Assembly: GCF_002813295.1 (NCBI RefSeq) | Contig: NZ_PHUE01000001.1 | Location: 3,162,001 to 3,226,000 of the forward strand | Direction of reading: 5' to 3' | DNA from: Flavobacterium sp. 5 | GTDB taxonomy: Bacteria > Bacteroidota > Bacteroidia > Flavobacteriales > Flavobacteriaceae | DNA: 64,000 nt | Shown: in pieces, positions 18,649 to 27,883 of the stretch | Position numbering within the stretch: the first letter of the stretch is position 1 | Layout of the letters: every line of letters starts with the position of its first letter | Notes under the pieces: generated by a model | Told to the model about the DNA's origin: nothing | Database searches by the model: none | What the model saw: only the letters and a program-made list of their open reading frames with translations | Translations under genes and position numbers: made by a program

Positions 18649-19506
18649 ATGGATACAAAATCATTATTACTAGGAGCTTTAGCTGTTTTGTTTGGAATTT
18701 CTACAGCAGAAGCACAAATTAATTTTAGTGAAAAAGCCTTAGGAGCTGTTCAAAAGGGAATGACTGGATTTACTTTTAGTGATGAAAATGCTGCAGCTAT
18801 GTCTAAGCCTGCCGTTGATAAAATGGATACTGAAAATAAAGTAGCATTAGCTACAGATCCTTATGCGATTCGTTTGGCTAGAGTTTTTGGTAAATATACA
18901 AAAGGAGAGTTTTATACTTTGAATTACAAAGTTTATCTGACCAAAGATATCAATGCTTTTGCTACTGCAGATGGTAGCGTGCGTGTGTTTTCGGGTTTGA
19001 TGGATGTAATGGATGATAATGAGTTAATAGCTGTTATTGGTCATGAAATAGGACACGTTAATAATCATGATTCCAGAGATGCTATGAAAGCTTTGTATCA
19101 AAAAGAAGCATTGATTGATGCGGCTGCTTCTCAGTCAAATACGATTGCTACGCTAACTGATAGCCAGTTGGCTAAGATTGGTAGTGCTATGATTGATAGT
19201 AAATTTAGTCGTAAGCAAGAGTCTGAGGCCGATTTATTTGCATATGATTTTATGAAGAAAAATGGCTATGATGTAAATGCAGAAGAATCAGCATTTAGAA
19301 TATTAGCAAAAATGAGTGAGGGCAAGGAAAGTTCTTTTATTGATCAAATGATGAGTTCGCATCCTGATTCTAAACTAAGAGCAGATAATGCTAAAGCAAG
19401 AGCTGAGAAAGACGGTTTGTATAAAGCGTATGTGCAAAAACCAATCGTTAATACTCTTCCAAAGAAAACAACAACTAAAAAGAAAACAACTAAAAAGAAA
19501 AAATAA
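18649..19506 (+). CDS. M48-family zinc metalloprotease, exported
   Basis: A 285-residue exported protease. The signal peptide is MDTKSLLLGALAVLFGISTA and cleavage probably follows AEA. The zinc motif HEIGH is at residues 132-136 in VIGHEIGHVNNHDSRD, and the third ligand is Glu193 in ESEADLFAYDF, as in M48 (BepA/LoiP-like) enzymes. The domain ends near residue 255. A very basic Lys/Thr tail (KKTTTKKKTTKKKK) closes the protein, which may bind cell wall or nucleic acid; that is a guess. These enzymes degrade misfolded envelope proteins. It is monocistronic, with a strong terminator after it. Confidence 0.92.
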   Translation: MDTKSLLLGALAVLFGISTAEAQINFSEKALGAVQKGMTGFTFSDENAAAMSKPAVDKMDTENKVALATDPYAIRLARVFGKYTKGEFYTLNYKVYLTKDINAFATADGSVRVFSGLMDVMDDNELIAVIGHEIGHVNNHDSRDAMKALYQKEALIDAAASQSNTIATLTDSQLAKIGSAMIDSKFSRKQESEADLFAYDFMKKNGYDVNAEESAFRILAKMSEGKESSFIDQMMSSHPDSKLRADNAKARAEKDGLYKAYVQKPIVNTLPKKTTTKKKTTKKKK

Positions 19507-19528
19507 TTTTTCGTTTTTAATTGTAGCA

Positions 19529-19574
19529 AAAAAAAGGAAAGCTGAATTAATAAAAATTCAGCTTTCCTTTTTTT
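19529..19574. terminator. Bidirectional terminator between protease and tonB
   Basis: AAAGGAAAGCTGAATT pairs with AATTCAGCTTTCCTTT, a 16-bp stem with a short AT loop and A/T tracts on both flanks, between two convergent genes. Confidence 0.92.
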
Positions 19575-19597
19575 AATTATAATCTAATTATTTTAAA

Positions 19598-20422
19598 CTA
19601 GTTCGTTTGTATCATAATAGGCAAGTTATAGGAAGTTCGAACCGCTTTGCCATCAATCATTCCTGGGTTCCATTTGGTTTTTAATGATTTTAAAACACGA
19701 ATTGCTTCTTTTCCTAACCCATAGCCAGGATCTTTTAGAACTCTAATATCTGTCATGCTTCCATCTTTCTCAATAACAAAAGAAACGCTCACACGGATGG
19801 CAGCTTCGCTATCTAGTTCAGGTTTTTCAAAATTATTACCAACATAAGTATAAAATTTATTGATTCCCCCAGGGAACTCAGGTAATTTGTCTAATGCTGT
19901 GCTTGGCATAATGGCATTGGTTGGAATACTAGGAGTGCTTACTACTGCAGTTCCTGTTGAGGGTTCTGTTCCTGTTCCTCCTCCTTCTGTTCCTGTTGCG
20001 TTAGTGCTAGGATTGTTTTTGAGATCATCATTAGTAACAATAGGTTCTTGGGTTGCTGCAGTTGCATGAACGATTTCGGGGTTTATAAGTTGTTGATTAG
20101 TATTGTTGTTTTCTGTAACTGGTTCTTGAATGTGAGGTACGATGGCTTCTTCAATCTCTGTTTGAGGCACAATAGGAGTTATATCTACAACTACTACCGG
20201 AGGTAAATCGGGGACTAAGGAAGGAATCCTATGGTCTGGATTTAAATAATTATAAATCACAGGAATACTAATGGCAGCTGTCAAAAGTAATACTCCCATA
20301 AAGAGAGCAAAAAAGGATGTTTTTGTGTTTTCCTGACGTAAATGATACGCTCCGTATTCTTTGTTGCGGTTTTCGAATACAACATCAATCCAGCTAGTTT
20401 CGTAGATGTTTAATTTAGACAT
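19598..20422 (-). CDS. tonB: Energy transducer TonB
   Basis: A 274-residue TonB protein. The N-terminal segment WIDVVFENRNKEYGAYHLR is characteristic of Bacteroidota TonB, followed by one membrane helix (about 36-60). A periplasmic spacer rich in Pro, Val, Thr and Gly comes next (about 65-175), and the C-terminal TonB domain has LPEFPGGINKF, then VSFVIEKDGSM and the late KWNPGMIDGKAVRTSYNLP. It transmits proton-motive force from ExbBD to outer-membrane receptors. No exbBD is adjacent, so this is probably one of several TonB copies in the genome. Confidence 0.93.
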   Translation of the reverse strand: MSKLNIYETSWIDVVFENRNKEYGAYHLRQENTKTSFFALFMGVLLLTAAISIPVIYNYLNPDHRIPSLVPDLPPVVVVDITPIVPQTEIEEAIVPHIQEPVTENNNTNQQLINPEIVHATAATQEPIVTNDDLKNNPSTNATGTEGGGTGTEPSTGTAVVSTPSIPTNAIMPSTALDKLPEFPGGINKFYTYVGNNFEKPELDSEAAIRVSVSFVIEKDGSMTDIRVLKDPGYGLGKEAIRVLKSLKTKWNPGMIDGKAVRTSYNLPIMIQTN

Positions 20423-20609
20423 AATTTACAGATTTAATGGTTAAAGTAGAGATTAAATCATAAGCTAAAGTGGTTTTAACTTCTAACGTATAGAATAAGA
20501 ATATTATTATCTAAGATAATAAATATTTATTAATTATTTTGTTAAATAATTAAAATATTATACGCGTATGAATAAATACAGGAAATTAATGTCTAAAAAA
20601 TTAACATTT

Positions 20610-21161
20610 TTATCTTCTGTTTTGAATAATTTCTGAGAGTAATTTTTTGGCACGAAGCAATTTGATTTTTACATTGCTCAAAGGTTCGTCAATTTTGTTG
20701 GCGATTTCCTGGTAGCTCATTTCTTGAAAATAACGCAATTGAATTACTTCTTGATAATGAGGTTTTAGTTCTTTGATGAATTGTAATAATTGAGAAAGAT
20801 TTTGCTCAGTAATTAAGACATCTTCTGCGGATGGAGTAGTATCGGCAATATTGTAAGCCGTTTGATCTTGCTCGTCAGTAATTTCTATAAAAAGGCTTGA
20901 TTTCTTTTTACGAATTAAATCGATATGTACATTTTTAGCAATAGAAATTAACCAGGTATTGAATTGAAATTCTGAGTTGTAAGTGGCTATTTTGTCAAAT
21001 GCTTTAGAGAAAGTTTCAATAGTAATGTCTTCGGCTGTCGTTTCGTTTTCAGTTCTTTTTAGCATAAAACCGTAGACCTCATTCCAGTAGTAATCCAATA
21101 GAAAAGTAAAGGCAACTTGATTTCCTTTTTTTGCTTTCTCTATTTGTTTACTTATTTCCAA
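20610..21161 (-). CDS. ECF-type RNA polymerase sigma factor
   Basis: A 183-residue sigma-70-family factor of the ECF class. Region 2 is visible as FTFLLDYYWNEVYGFML then AEDITIETFSKAF and FNTWLISIAKNVHIDLIRKK. Region 4 is LRYFQEMSYQEIANKI then SNVKIKLLRAKKLL. The start is TTG at 21161, overlapping the end of the glycosyltransferase gene by 10 bases; this start gives the usual length and implies translational coupling. No anti-sigma factor is next to it, so control is probably transcriptional or through an unlinked partner. Confidence 0.9.
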   Translation of the reverse strand: MEISKQIEKAKKGNQVAFTFLLDYYWNEVYGFMLKRTENETTAEDITIETFSKAFDKIATYNSEFQFNTWLISIAKNVHIDLIRKKKSSLFIEITDEQDQTAYNIADTTPSAEDVLITEQNLSQLLQFIKELKPHYQEVIQLRYFQEMSYQEIANKIDEPLSNVKIKLLRAKKLLSEIIQNRR

Positions 21162-22258
21162 TGTGCGGGTTTTGAAAAAATATTGGTTACAAATACATTA
21201 ATTTGAGTGAATATAAGTATAATTTCTATAATAGGATACCAATATACTACATCTTTTTCTTTTAATTTTCCTGAAGCAAAGCCAATGATAATCCAAGTAA
21301 CCAAATATCTAAATCCTATAAGGCTTAAAACCAATATCCATTGAAATTGAAAAACCAATAAGATAATAGGGACTAATAAGAATAATAATTGAGAACTAAA
21401 AAATAGACCAAGTTGTATTTTATCAAATGTTTTATAAAAGTTGGCTGTCGCAACGTGTCTTCTTTTTTGAATAAACCAATCTTTGTATGCGGTTTTTGGT
21501 GCTGAGAATGTGAAACTTTCAGGCAAATAACTAATAGTTGTATTCTCGGAATTTGCAGCCTGATTGATAAACAGGTCGTCGTCTCCAGAACGAATTTGTA
21601 TATGGTCTATAAAGCCGTTTACATTAAAGAATTCATCTTTTTTGTACGCTAAATTACGACCGACGCCCATATAAGGTTTTCCTATTTTTGCCCAAGAAAA
21701 ATATTGAATTGCAGTTAGTAAAGTCTCAAAACGGATTATCTTATTCAAGAAGGAATTATTAATTTTTTCATAAGCTCCATACCCTAAAACAATGGTTTTT
21801 TCTTTAGTAAACTGAGAAGCCATGGCAGTTATCCAATCTTTTGAAGTTGGATAACAATCAGCATCTGTAAATAAAAGATGTTCTTTTTGGGCAGCTTTGA
21901 TACCTAATGTCAAAGCATATTTTTTGTTTCCCCAAAAGGCTTCGTTATTTTTTACTTTAACTAAACGAATATTTGGGTATTGTTTTTCAAATTCTTCAAA
22001 AACTTCTAAAGTGTTATCACTGGAAGCATCGTCAATCAAAACGATTTCGAAGTCTGGATAATTTTGTTCTGCTAATAACGGGATGTATTTAATAACATTT
22101 TCTTCTTCGTTTTTGGCACAAACTATAACAGAAACCGGAATGTTTTTTTGGCTGATTTCTTGTGTTTTAGCAAAAGAGAATTTTGCAAAAACAATTAGAT
22201 AATAAAAAAGTTGAATAACAACTATGGCAATAAAAAAGTATAAAATAATTAGTAGCAT
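21152..22258 (-). CDS. Membrane-bound family 2 glycosyltransferase
   Basis: A 368-residue GT2 enzyme. An N-terminal membrane helix (about 2-24) precedes the GT-A domain with VIVCAKNEEENV, DDASSDNT, the DxD-type TDADCYP and later GDDDLFI. A QKRRHVAT motif follows (Q/RxxRW-like), then three or four C-terminal membrane helices. It probably transfers a sugar to a lipid or polymer at the cytoplasmic face; the product is unknown. It is first in a two-gene unit with the ECF sigma factor. A TAnnTTTG box lies 30 bases upstream. Confidence 0.9.
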   Translation of the reverse strand: MLLIILYFFIAIVVIQLFYYLIVFAKFSFAKTQEISQKNIPVSVIVCAKNEEENVIKYIPLLAEQNYPDFEIVLIDDASSDNTLEVFEEFEKQYPNIRLVKVKNNEAFWGNKKYALTLGIKAAQKEHLLFTDADCYPTSKDWITAMASQFTKEKTIVLGYGAYEKINNSFLNKIIRFETLLTAIQYFSWAKIGKPYMGVGRNLAYKKDEFFNVNGFIDHIQIRSGDDDLFINQAANSENTTISYLPESFTFSAPKTAYKDWFIQKRRHVATANFYKTFDKIQLGLFFSSQLLFLLVPIILLVFQFQWILVLSLIGFRYLVTWIIIGFASGKLKEKDVVYWYPIIEIILIFTQINVFVTNIFSKPAHWK

Positions 22259-22288
22259 CTTTTATTTTTTGGCTTTTAAAAACGATTG

Positions 22289-22296
22289 CAAATGTA
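22289..22296 (-). promoter_or_regulatory. -7 promoter box for the glycosyltransferase/sigma unit
   Basis: On the minus strand this reads TACATTTG, an exact TAnnTTTG, 30 bases before the ATG. Confidence 0.45.
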
Positions 22297-22332
22297 ATTA
22301 GCAATTGTGGATTATCAATATAAAATCAGTAA

Positions 22333-22947
22333 TTACTTTAATTTTTCACCCATTTCTTTTGCTACAGCCAGAGATTGAGGGTTTTTGGTTTTTTCCAGTT
22401 CTGTAATAATGTTTGCGTAATTTTTGGCATCCCGATTTTGCGACATTTTTTTTGTGGCTTGAATTTCATCAATTTCAATTTCAAAAGCAATAATGCCTTT
22501 GGCTTCACGCATTGTTTTTGCAGATAAATCCTCGACACGAACCGGGTTTACAGAATTGGCTTCATATTTGTCAACTAATTTTTTTAGGGATTCTATAGCG
22601 GCAGCTTCATCAACAATCTTAATTCGGCCGTAAACATGTACGGCTAAATAATTCCATGTTGGTACATTTTCATGATCATACCAAGAAGAAGAAATGTAAC
22701 TATGTGGTCCCGTAAAGACAGCCAAAACCTGATCGTTTTCTGCAAAACCTTCTGCTTGTGGATTTAATTTTGAGATATGCCCTTGCAAAATTTCTTTTCC
22801 ATCAGGATTTATTTCAAGTTCTATGGGGATATGTGTAGCACATAGTTTGCCATTGGTTTGATTGATCAAAATGCCAAAACTATTTCCTTTCAAAAAAGTT
22901 CTGATGGATTCAGGATCTTCGTTTTTATATAAGTCAGGGGTATACAT
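22333..22947 (-). CDS. PaiB-like FMN-binding negative transcriptional regulator
   Basis: A 204-residue protein when started at the ATG at 22947, giving MYTPDLYKNEDPE, the normal PaiB N terminus. A longer frame opens with TTG at 22989, but those 14 residues overlap the preceding gene and are not conserved-looking. Family segments include FLKGNSFGILI, THIPIELE, GHISKLNPQ, VFTGPHSYISSSWY and PTWNYLAVHVYG, a split-barrel FMN-binding fold. PaiB in Bacillus represses sporulation and protease genes; here the role is unknown. The GNAT gene immediately upstream recalls the PaiA/PaiB pair. Confidence 0.9.
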   Translation of the reverse strand: MYTPDLYKNEDPESIRTFLKGNSFGILINQTNGKLCATHIPIELEINPDGKEILQGHISKLNPQAEGFAENDQVLAVFTGPHSYISSSWYDHENVPTWNYLAVHVYGRIKIVDEAAAIESLKKLVDKYEANSVNPVRVEDLSAKTMREAKGIIAFEIEIDEIQATKKMSQNRDAKNYANIITELEKTKNPQSLAVAKEMGEKLK

Positions 22948-22964
22948 CTTTATTAGTTGTGAAA

Positions 22965-23423
22965 TTATTTTAAAGATTTTCCAAAACAAATTGCTTCAGG
23001 TTTATCTATATATTTTCCGTAATTCGGTATAATTTTATATTCTTTTTTCGTGTAAAATTGAGTGGCTTCCTGATTTTTCAAACGAGTTTCCAAGATCAAT
23101 TCTGAGTATCCAATCTTTATAGCATGGTGTTCCAAAAAGTTTAAAATTGTTTCTCCAATTTTATTTCGCGGTAATTTAGAATACATTCGTTTTACTTCAC
23201 CAATAGTTTCAGAAATAGGTCTGATGGCTCCACAGCCTACAATTTCATTATTCAATTCAGCAACAACAAATACATATTTTGAATTATTGTATTCCCAATC
23301 TGTAAAAGAATTTTTTCCGTCACTTCCAAAACGAAGATAAAGATTTGCAGACAATTCTTCTATGATTGCTGCAGCTTTTTCATCATTTGGGTTCGCTATT
23401 TTTATAGAAAGTGTTTTAGTCAT
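22965..23423 (-). CDS. GNAT-family N-acetyltransferase
   Basis: A 152-residue GNAT. The core is VFVVAELNNEIVGCGAIRPI (beta strands 3-4), EVKRMYSKLPRNKIGETILN (acetyl-CoA pyrophosphate loop, a variant of RxxGxG/A) and LILETRLKNQEATQFYTKKEY. The acceptor is unknown. It ends 17 bases before the PaiB-like start, so the two are probably co-transcribed. Confidence 0.88.
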   Translation of the reverse strand: MTKTLSIKIANPNDEKAAAIIEELSANLYLRFGSDGKNSFTDWEYNNSKYVFVVAELNNEIVGCGAIRPISETIGEVKRMYSKLPRNKIGETILNFLEHHAIKIGYSELILETRLKNQEATQFYTKKEYKIIPNYGKYIDKPEAICFGKSLK

Positions 23424-23444
23424 TAAATTCGAAATGAGTATTTT

Positions 23445-24458
23445 CTAAATCACATTTACTTCGGCTTCGATGTGAATGCCAAATGTATTGAAAACTGTAT
23501 CCTGAACCGTTTTGGAAACTGCAAGAATTTCTTGTCCAGTAGCTCCTCCATAATTAACAAGAACCAATGCTTGATTTTTGTGAATTCCAGCATCTCCAAA
23601 ACGTTTTCCTTTTAATCCGGCTTGTTCAATTAACCATCCAGCAGGAACTTTGACTTCCGTTTCTGAAATGTCAAAGAATCTCATTTCGGGAAATTTTTTA
23701 TGAATTGGTTCGAAATCAGTTTTTAAAAGGATTGGATTTTTAAAAAAACTACCACTATTTCCTAATTCAGCAGGATCAGGTAATTTGCTTTTGCGAATAG
23801 CTATTACAGCGTTACTTACGTCTTTTAAACCAGGAGTTGTGATATCGTTTTTAGCTAATTCGGCTTGAATGTCTCCGTATGAAGTATTGATTTTGTGATT
23901 GCGTTTTGTTAGTTTGTAAATTACCGATGTGATTATATACTGGTCTTTTACTTCGTTTTTGAAAACACTTTCTCTATATCCAAAATTACATTCGTCATTG
24001 GTGAATGTTTTTATTTCCTGAGAAACAATATTCACGGCTTCACAAGAAACAAAAGTATCTTTGATTTCGGTACCGTAAGCACCAATATTTTGAACAGGAG
24101 TAGTTCCAACATTTCCAGGGATAAGTGACATATTCTCTAGTCCTCCAAAGTTTTGATCGATGGTCCAAAGTACAAATTGATGCCAGTTTTCACCCGCCTG
24201 ACTTTCGATCCAAACAAAATCATCATCTTCTTTTACTATTGATTTTCCTTTTAAATCAATATGGATTACCAAAGCATCAATATCTTTTGTTAATAGCATA
24301 TTGCTTCCTCCACCAAGAATGAATTTTTTTTCGTTTTGGTTTTGTACCAAAATTGTTTTCAATTCGGGGACAGTATGAACAGCAACAAATTGTTTTGCTT
24401 TGGCTTCAATGCCAAAAGTATTGTAGTTTTTTAAAGAAAAATCATTTAAAATCTCCAT
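23445..24458 (-). CDS. murB: UDP-N-acetylenolpyruvoylglucosamine reductase
   Basis: A 337-residue type I MurB, an FAD enzyme that forms UDP-MurNAc for peptidoglycan. FAD-domain segments NTFGIEAKAKQFV and ILGGGSNMLL (about 46-55), then GLENMSLIPGNVGTTPVQNIGAYG are diagnostic. FGYRESVFK gives the conserved Arg, SGSFFKNP the catalytic Ser, and IEAEVNVI the C-terminal Glu. It lies among small unrelated genes on the same strand. Confidence 0.96.
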   Translation of the reverse strand: MEILNDFSLKNYNTFGIEAKAKQFVAVHTVPELKTILVQNQNEKKFILGGGSNMLLTKDIDALVIHIDLKGKSIVKEDDDFVWIESQAGENWHQFVLWTIDQNFGGLENMSLIPGNVGTTPVQNIGAYGTEIKDTFVSCEAVNIVSQEIKTFTNDECNFGYRESVFKNEVKDQYIITSVIYKLTKRNHKINTSYGDIQAELAKNDITTPGLKDVSNAVIAIRKSKLPDPAELGNSGSFFKNPILLKTDFEPIHKKFPEMRFFDISETEVKVPAGWLIEQAGLKGKRFGDAGIHKNQALVLVNYGGATGQEILAVSKTVQDTVFNTFGIHIEAEVNVI

Positions 24459-24537
24459 GTGGAATTGTAATTAAGTTCAGCGTAATTCGTAATTTTTAAT
24501 TCGTAATTACAATTTAAAGAGTGTTTAGCTTTTGGAA

Positions 24538-25209
24538 TTATTCAGTGTCTAAAGCTCTGTCGATAAAATTATTGAAAGGTTTCAAAGCGATCATTTTTTC
24601 TACGATCATTGGCACGAAATCTTTTTGAGTAACTAATTTTGAGTCGAATTTTTGAGTAGCAGTAAAGCTTTTTAATTTTAAAAATTCAACGGCGGGATCT
24701 TCTTTATCGTAGCCTTTTGGAGGATTTTTTAAAGTTGAATTCTCATCTCGATTTAAATTTTCATAAATAGATTTAAAACCTTTGTCATTAATAATCTCAA
24801 GTAAATCATCGTAGAAAAAGTGAATTTCTTTTCTGATTTTTTGAAGTTGGTCAGGTTGTGGGCAGTACAATCCACCGCCTACAAAACAAGTTCCATTTTC
24901 TATATGAAGGTAATAACCCGAAGCTTCTGTATGTTTGGCTCCCGCTGATATCCAAATCCCTAAATTGGTTTTATAAGGTGATTTGTCCTTGGCAAAACGA
25001 ACATCGCGATTGATTCTAAAAGTACAATCTTTAACTTCCAGCATTTCTAATGAAGGATCAAGAGGTTTTAGTGCTTCAAGTAAAGCAGCAATCAATTGAT
25101 GATAATCTTTCTTTACGATTTCGTAACGTTTTTTATTTTCCAGAAACCAATCTCTATTGTTATTGGCTTTTAAATCTGCAATGAATTGTAAGGTATCTTT
25201 TGAGAGCAT
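24538..25209 (-). CDS. DUF2461-family protein
   Basis: A 223-residue member of the DUF2461 (TIGR02453) family. Recognisable segments are FIADLKANNNRDWFLENKKR at the N terminus, FRINRDVRFAKDKSPYKTN near residue 65, and GGLYCPQPDQLQKIRKEI. The function is not established. The gene follows the thioredoxin-like lipoprotein gene by 7 bases, so co-transcription is likely. Confidence 0.88.
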   Translation of the reverse strand: MLSKDTLQFIADLKANNNRDWFLENKKRYEIVKKDYHQLIAALLEALKPLDPSLEMLEVKDCTFRINRDVRFAKDKSPYKTNLGIWISAGAKHTEASGYYLHIENGTCFVGGGLYCPQPDQLQKIRKEIHFFYDDLLEIINDKGFKSIYENLNRDENSTLKNPPKGYDKEDPAVEFLKLKSFTATQKFDSKLVTQKDFVPMIVEKMIALKPFNNFIDRALDTE

Positions 25210-25216
25210 GGGCCTA

Positions 25217-25909
25217 TTATTGTAATTGAGTTTTTAAATCTTCTTCGCTAACAAATCCTGATTTTTGCCATTTTACGGCTTTATTTTCATAAAGTACAAA
25301 AGTTGGAAGTTCACTGATTTTTAGCTCTTGCATAATGGTTTTATTTTCGTCAGCATTCAAGCGAATGATCGTTACTTTGTCAGCCATGTCTTTTTGCATT
25401 TTTAGGATATAAGGTTCCATTTTTTTACAAGGCGCACACCAAGGCGCATAAAAACTAATCAGAACTTTTTTGTTTGTTTTTAATAATTCGGCATATTCCT
25501 GGCTGCATATTCCAATGATTTTAGTATCAGGTTTTGCTAATCCGGCAGCTTCCCATTTTAGCATTCCTCCATCAAGATTGTAAACAGTTGTAAAACCTAA
25601 TTCGGCTAATTTTTCGGATGCTTTAAGGCTTCTTCCACCGCTTTTACAGTAAACAAAAACTGGTTTTGTTTTGTCGTATTTGTCTGTTAGAGCAACAAAA
25701 TTATTGCCTAACCAATTTACATTGTCAGAGTTTTCAATATGTCCTGATGTGTATTCTTCGGGAGTACGAACATCCAAAATTTGAGCTTTTGGAGTAGCTT
25801 CTATTTTCTTTGAATAGGAAGTAACATCAATAGTTTGAACCGCTGTTTGCGAATTACAAGAGAAAGCTATAAAGGAAATAACGAATAAATAAAGATGCTT
25901 TAATTTCAT
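25217..25909 (-). CDS. Rhodanese-thioredoxin fusion lipoprotein
   Basis: A 230-residue exported protein with a lipobox (IAFSC, Cys18). Domain 1 (about 30-125) is a rhodanese domain with DVRTPEEYTSGHI and an active-site loop VYCKSGGRS with Cys88. Domain 2 (about 130-230) is a thioredoxin domain with APWCAPCKKM (Cys158, Cys161) and cis-Pro in ELPTF. Both active sites look intact, so the protein could move sulfane sulfur or maintain thiols at the periplasmic face of a membrane; the actual reaction is inference. It starts a short unit with the DUF2461 gene. Confidence 0.92.
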   Translation of the reverse strand: MKLKHLYLFVISFIAFSCNSQTAVQTIDVTSYSKKIEATPKAQILDVRTPEEYTSGHIENSDNVNWLGNNFVALTDKYDKTKPVFVYCKSGGRSLKASEKLAELGFTTVYNLDGGMLKWEAAGLAKPDTKIIGICSQEYAELLKTNKKVLISFYAPWCAPCKKMEPYILKMQKDMADKVTIIRLNADENKTIMQELKISELPTFVLYENKAVKWQKSGFVSEEDLKTQLQ

Positions 25910-25986
25910 TGGGGGTGTTCTGTTTTAATTGATGTAAAATTAAACAATTTTTACCTTTTGAATCTGGAACTCACCTTAAATAAAAG

Positions 25987-27066
25987 TTATAAATTAAAAA
26001 TTGTGTAGCTCTGGAGCGTTGCCTTTACAATTGTTTCAGTGCGTTCGGGATGAGTATCTGAGATAAAAAGTTGTCCAAAGGTGTCGTTGTTGACCATTTC
26101 TATGATTTTTGACACTCTGTTTTCATCTAATTTATCAAAGATATCATCAAAAAGAAGAATAGGTTTTACGCCACTTTGTTTTTTAAGGAATTCGAATTGG
26201 GCAAGTTTCAAAGCTATTAAAAATGATTTTTGCTGCCCTTGTGAACCAAATTTCTTGATAGGGTAGTTATCTATTTCGAATGACAAGTCGTCTTTATGAA
26301 TTCCTACACTTGTATATTGCAACATTCGGTCTTTGTTGATGTTTTGTTGCAATAAAGTGAGTAAATCATTTTCGAATAAATGACTTTCATAAATGATTTG
26401 AACAGATTCTTCTGAACCTGTTATGTTATGATGATGAAAGTTAAAAATAGGCAAGAACTCGGCAATGAATGCTTTTCTTTTTTCGAAAATTGATTGACCA
26501 TATTCGGTTAACTGTTCATTATATATCGATAAGGTATCGTTATCATAAGTGTGATTCAAAGCAAAGTACTTTAGTAAAGCATTGCGTTGATTCATTACTT
26601 TTTGATAATGAATGAGTTGTTGCAAATAGTTGGAGTCGAGTTGGGAAATTACGCTATCCATAAACTTTCTTCTGGTTTCGCTTCCTTCTACAATCAAATC
26701 TCTGTCTGCAGGGGAGATGATAACTAGGGGAATAAATCCAATATGGTCTGAAAATTTATCGTAGGCTTTCCCGTTGCGTTTCAGGACTTTTTTTTGTCCT
26801 TTTTTGAGACTGCAGACAATTTGTTCGGTTCTTTCGTTTTTCTCAAATTCGGCGTCAATTACAAAAAACTCTTCACCGTGTTTGATGTTTTGAACGGCGA
26901 GTGGATTGAAATAACTTTTTCCATACGACAAATGATAGATAGCATCCAATACATTGGTTTTTCCGATACCGTTTTTGCCAACGAAACAATTGATTTTATT
27001 ATCAAATTCGAAATTGGCTTCGGAGAAATTTTTGTAATTGAATAAGGATATTTTTTTTAAATACAT
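25987..27066 (-). CDS. recF: DNA replication and repair protein RecF
   Basis: A 359-residue RecF, an SMC-like ATPase that loads RecA at gaps with RecO and RecR. Walker A is GKNGIGKT (30-37) in [20 protein letters not shown]. The helical insertion follows, then signature [20 protein letters not shown] and Walker [16 protein letters not shown]. Length is normal. It is not next to dnaA or dnaN here; dnaA is 23 kb away. Confidence 0.96.
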   Translation of the reverse strand: MYLKKISLFNYKNFSEANFEFDNKINCFVGKNGIGKTNVLDAIYHLSYGKSYFNPLAVQNIKHGEEFFVIDAEFEKNERTEQIVCSLKKGQKKVLKRNGKAYDKFSDHIGFIPLVIISPADRDLIVEGSETRRKFMDSVISQLDSNYLQQLIHYQKVMNQRNALLKYFALNHTYDNDTLSIYNEQLTEYGQSIFEKRKAFIAEFLPIFNFHHHNITGSEESVQIIYESHLFENDLLTLLQQNINKDRMLQYTSVGIHKDDLSFEIDNYPIKKFGSQGQQKSFLIALKLAQFEFLKKQSGVKPILLFDDIFDKLDENRVSKIIEMVNNDTFGQLFISDTHPERTETIVKATLQSYTIFNL

Positions 27067-27325
27067 CTGAAGGTCTTACTGGAATTGTTGACTTTACACC
27101 CTTTTTGAGGCTGGTTGTAAAGAGGGTGCAAATTATTGAAAAATATCGATATAAAGTCAGACTATCTTATGATAAAATGCAAAGCATTCGCTTTTAACTT
27201 TTTTACCGTTCACAAAGAGGGCTGATTATTATTTCTGCAACAGATTTTACAGATTTTTACTAATTATTTTGAAATGAGAATCTGTAACGAGAAAAACTAT
27301 TTTTATTCAAAGAGAGAGTTGTGTT

Positions 27326-27619
27326 TTATAGCTTACTTTTTAAGGACATCATTCCGTGAAGGATTCTGGTTACTTCAATTTCATTTTTTGAAATTAGAGT
27401 ATAGAAAATTATGTGCTCACCAGATTTGTATCCAAATATTCCTTTGGTTACAATGTCGTATTGTTTTCCAAGTTTTGGGTTTTTGGCTAGTTCATTACAA
27501 GAAATACATAATAGATCATAATATTTGTCAGCTTGTTTTTCAGACCAGTTTATGACTGTATAATTCCAAATTTCAGATAAGTCTTCGACCGCTTTATTGG
27601 TAAAATAATATTTAGCCAT
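27326..27619 (-). CDS. ParE/RelE-superfamily toxin
   Basis: A 97-residue ParE-like protein: AKYYFTNKAVEDLSEIWNYT, QADKYYDLLCISCNELAKNP and SGEHIIFYTLISKNEIEVTRILHG follow the ParE pattern, with IxxFY and the final RILH. ParE toxins poison DNA gyrase, although RelE-fold proteins can instead cut mRNA, so the target is uncertain. Its start overlaps the antitoxin by 8 bases. Confidence 0.9.
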   Translation of the reverse strand: MAKYYFTNKAVEDLSEIWNYTVINWSEKQADKYYDLLCISCNELAKNPKLGKQYDIVTKGIFGYKSGEHIIFYTLISKNEIEVTRILHGMMSLKSKL

Positions 27620-27863
27620 TTATTTTTCTTCTGGCTTTTAGAGAAGAAAGATGTTGCTTTGGGTCAAAATCAATAGCACGGCCACTTTCTAATCCCTCAG
27701 TGATTGCTTTTCTTAAGGCAATTATTTTAATTTCTTCATCTTCCAAAAGGCGAAGTCCTGCTCTGACAACTTCACTTGCATTATTGAATCTTCCATCGCT
27801 AATGCTGTGTTCAATAAAATTTTCAAAATGGTCTCCTAATGATATTGAAGTATTTCGTCCCAT
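27612..27863 (-). CDS. ParD-like antitoxin
   Basis: An 83-residue ribbon-helix-helix antitoxin: RNTSISLGDHFENFIEHSIS then RFNNASEVVRAGLRLLEDEE is the CopG/ParD DNA-binding core, and the C-terminal part (GLESGRAIDFDPKQHLSSL) neutralises the toxin. A 17-bp palindrome upstream is a plausible autoregulatory operator. Confidence 0.9.
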   Translation of the reverse strand: MGRNTSISLGDHFENFIEHSISDGRFNNASEVVRAGLRLLEDEEIKIIALRKAITEGLESGRAIDFDPKQHLSSLKARRKING

Positions 27864-27883
27864 GATTTTATTTTTATGCTAAA

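Noticed and set aside
22948..22989. N-terminal extension of the PaiB-like protein from TTG at 22989
   Set aside because: The 14 extra residues overlap the GNAT gene's end, and the ATG at 22947 gives the standard MYTP start.
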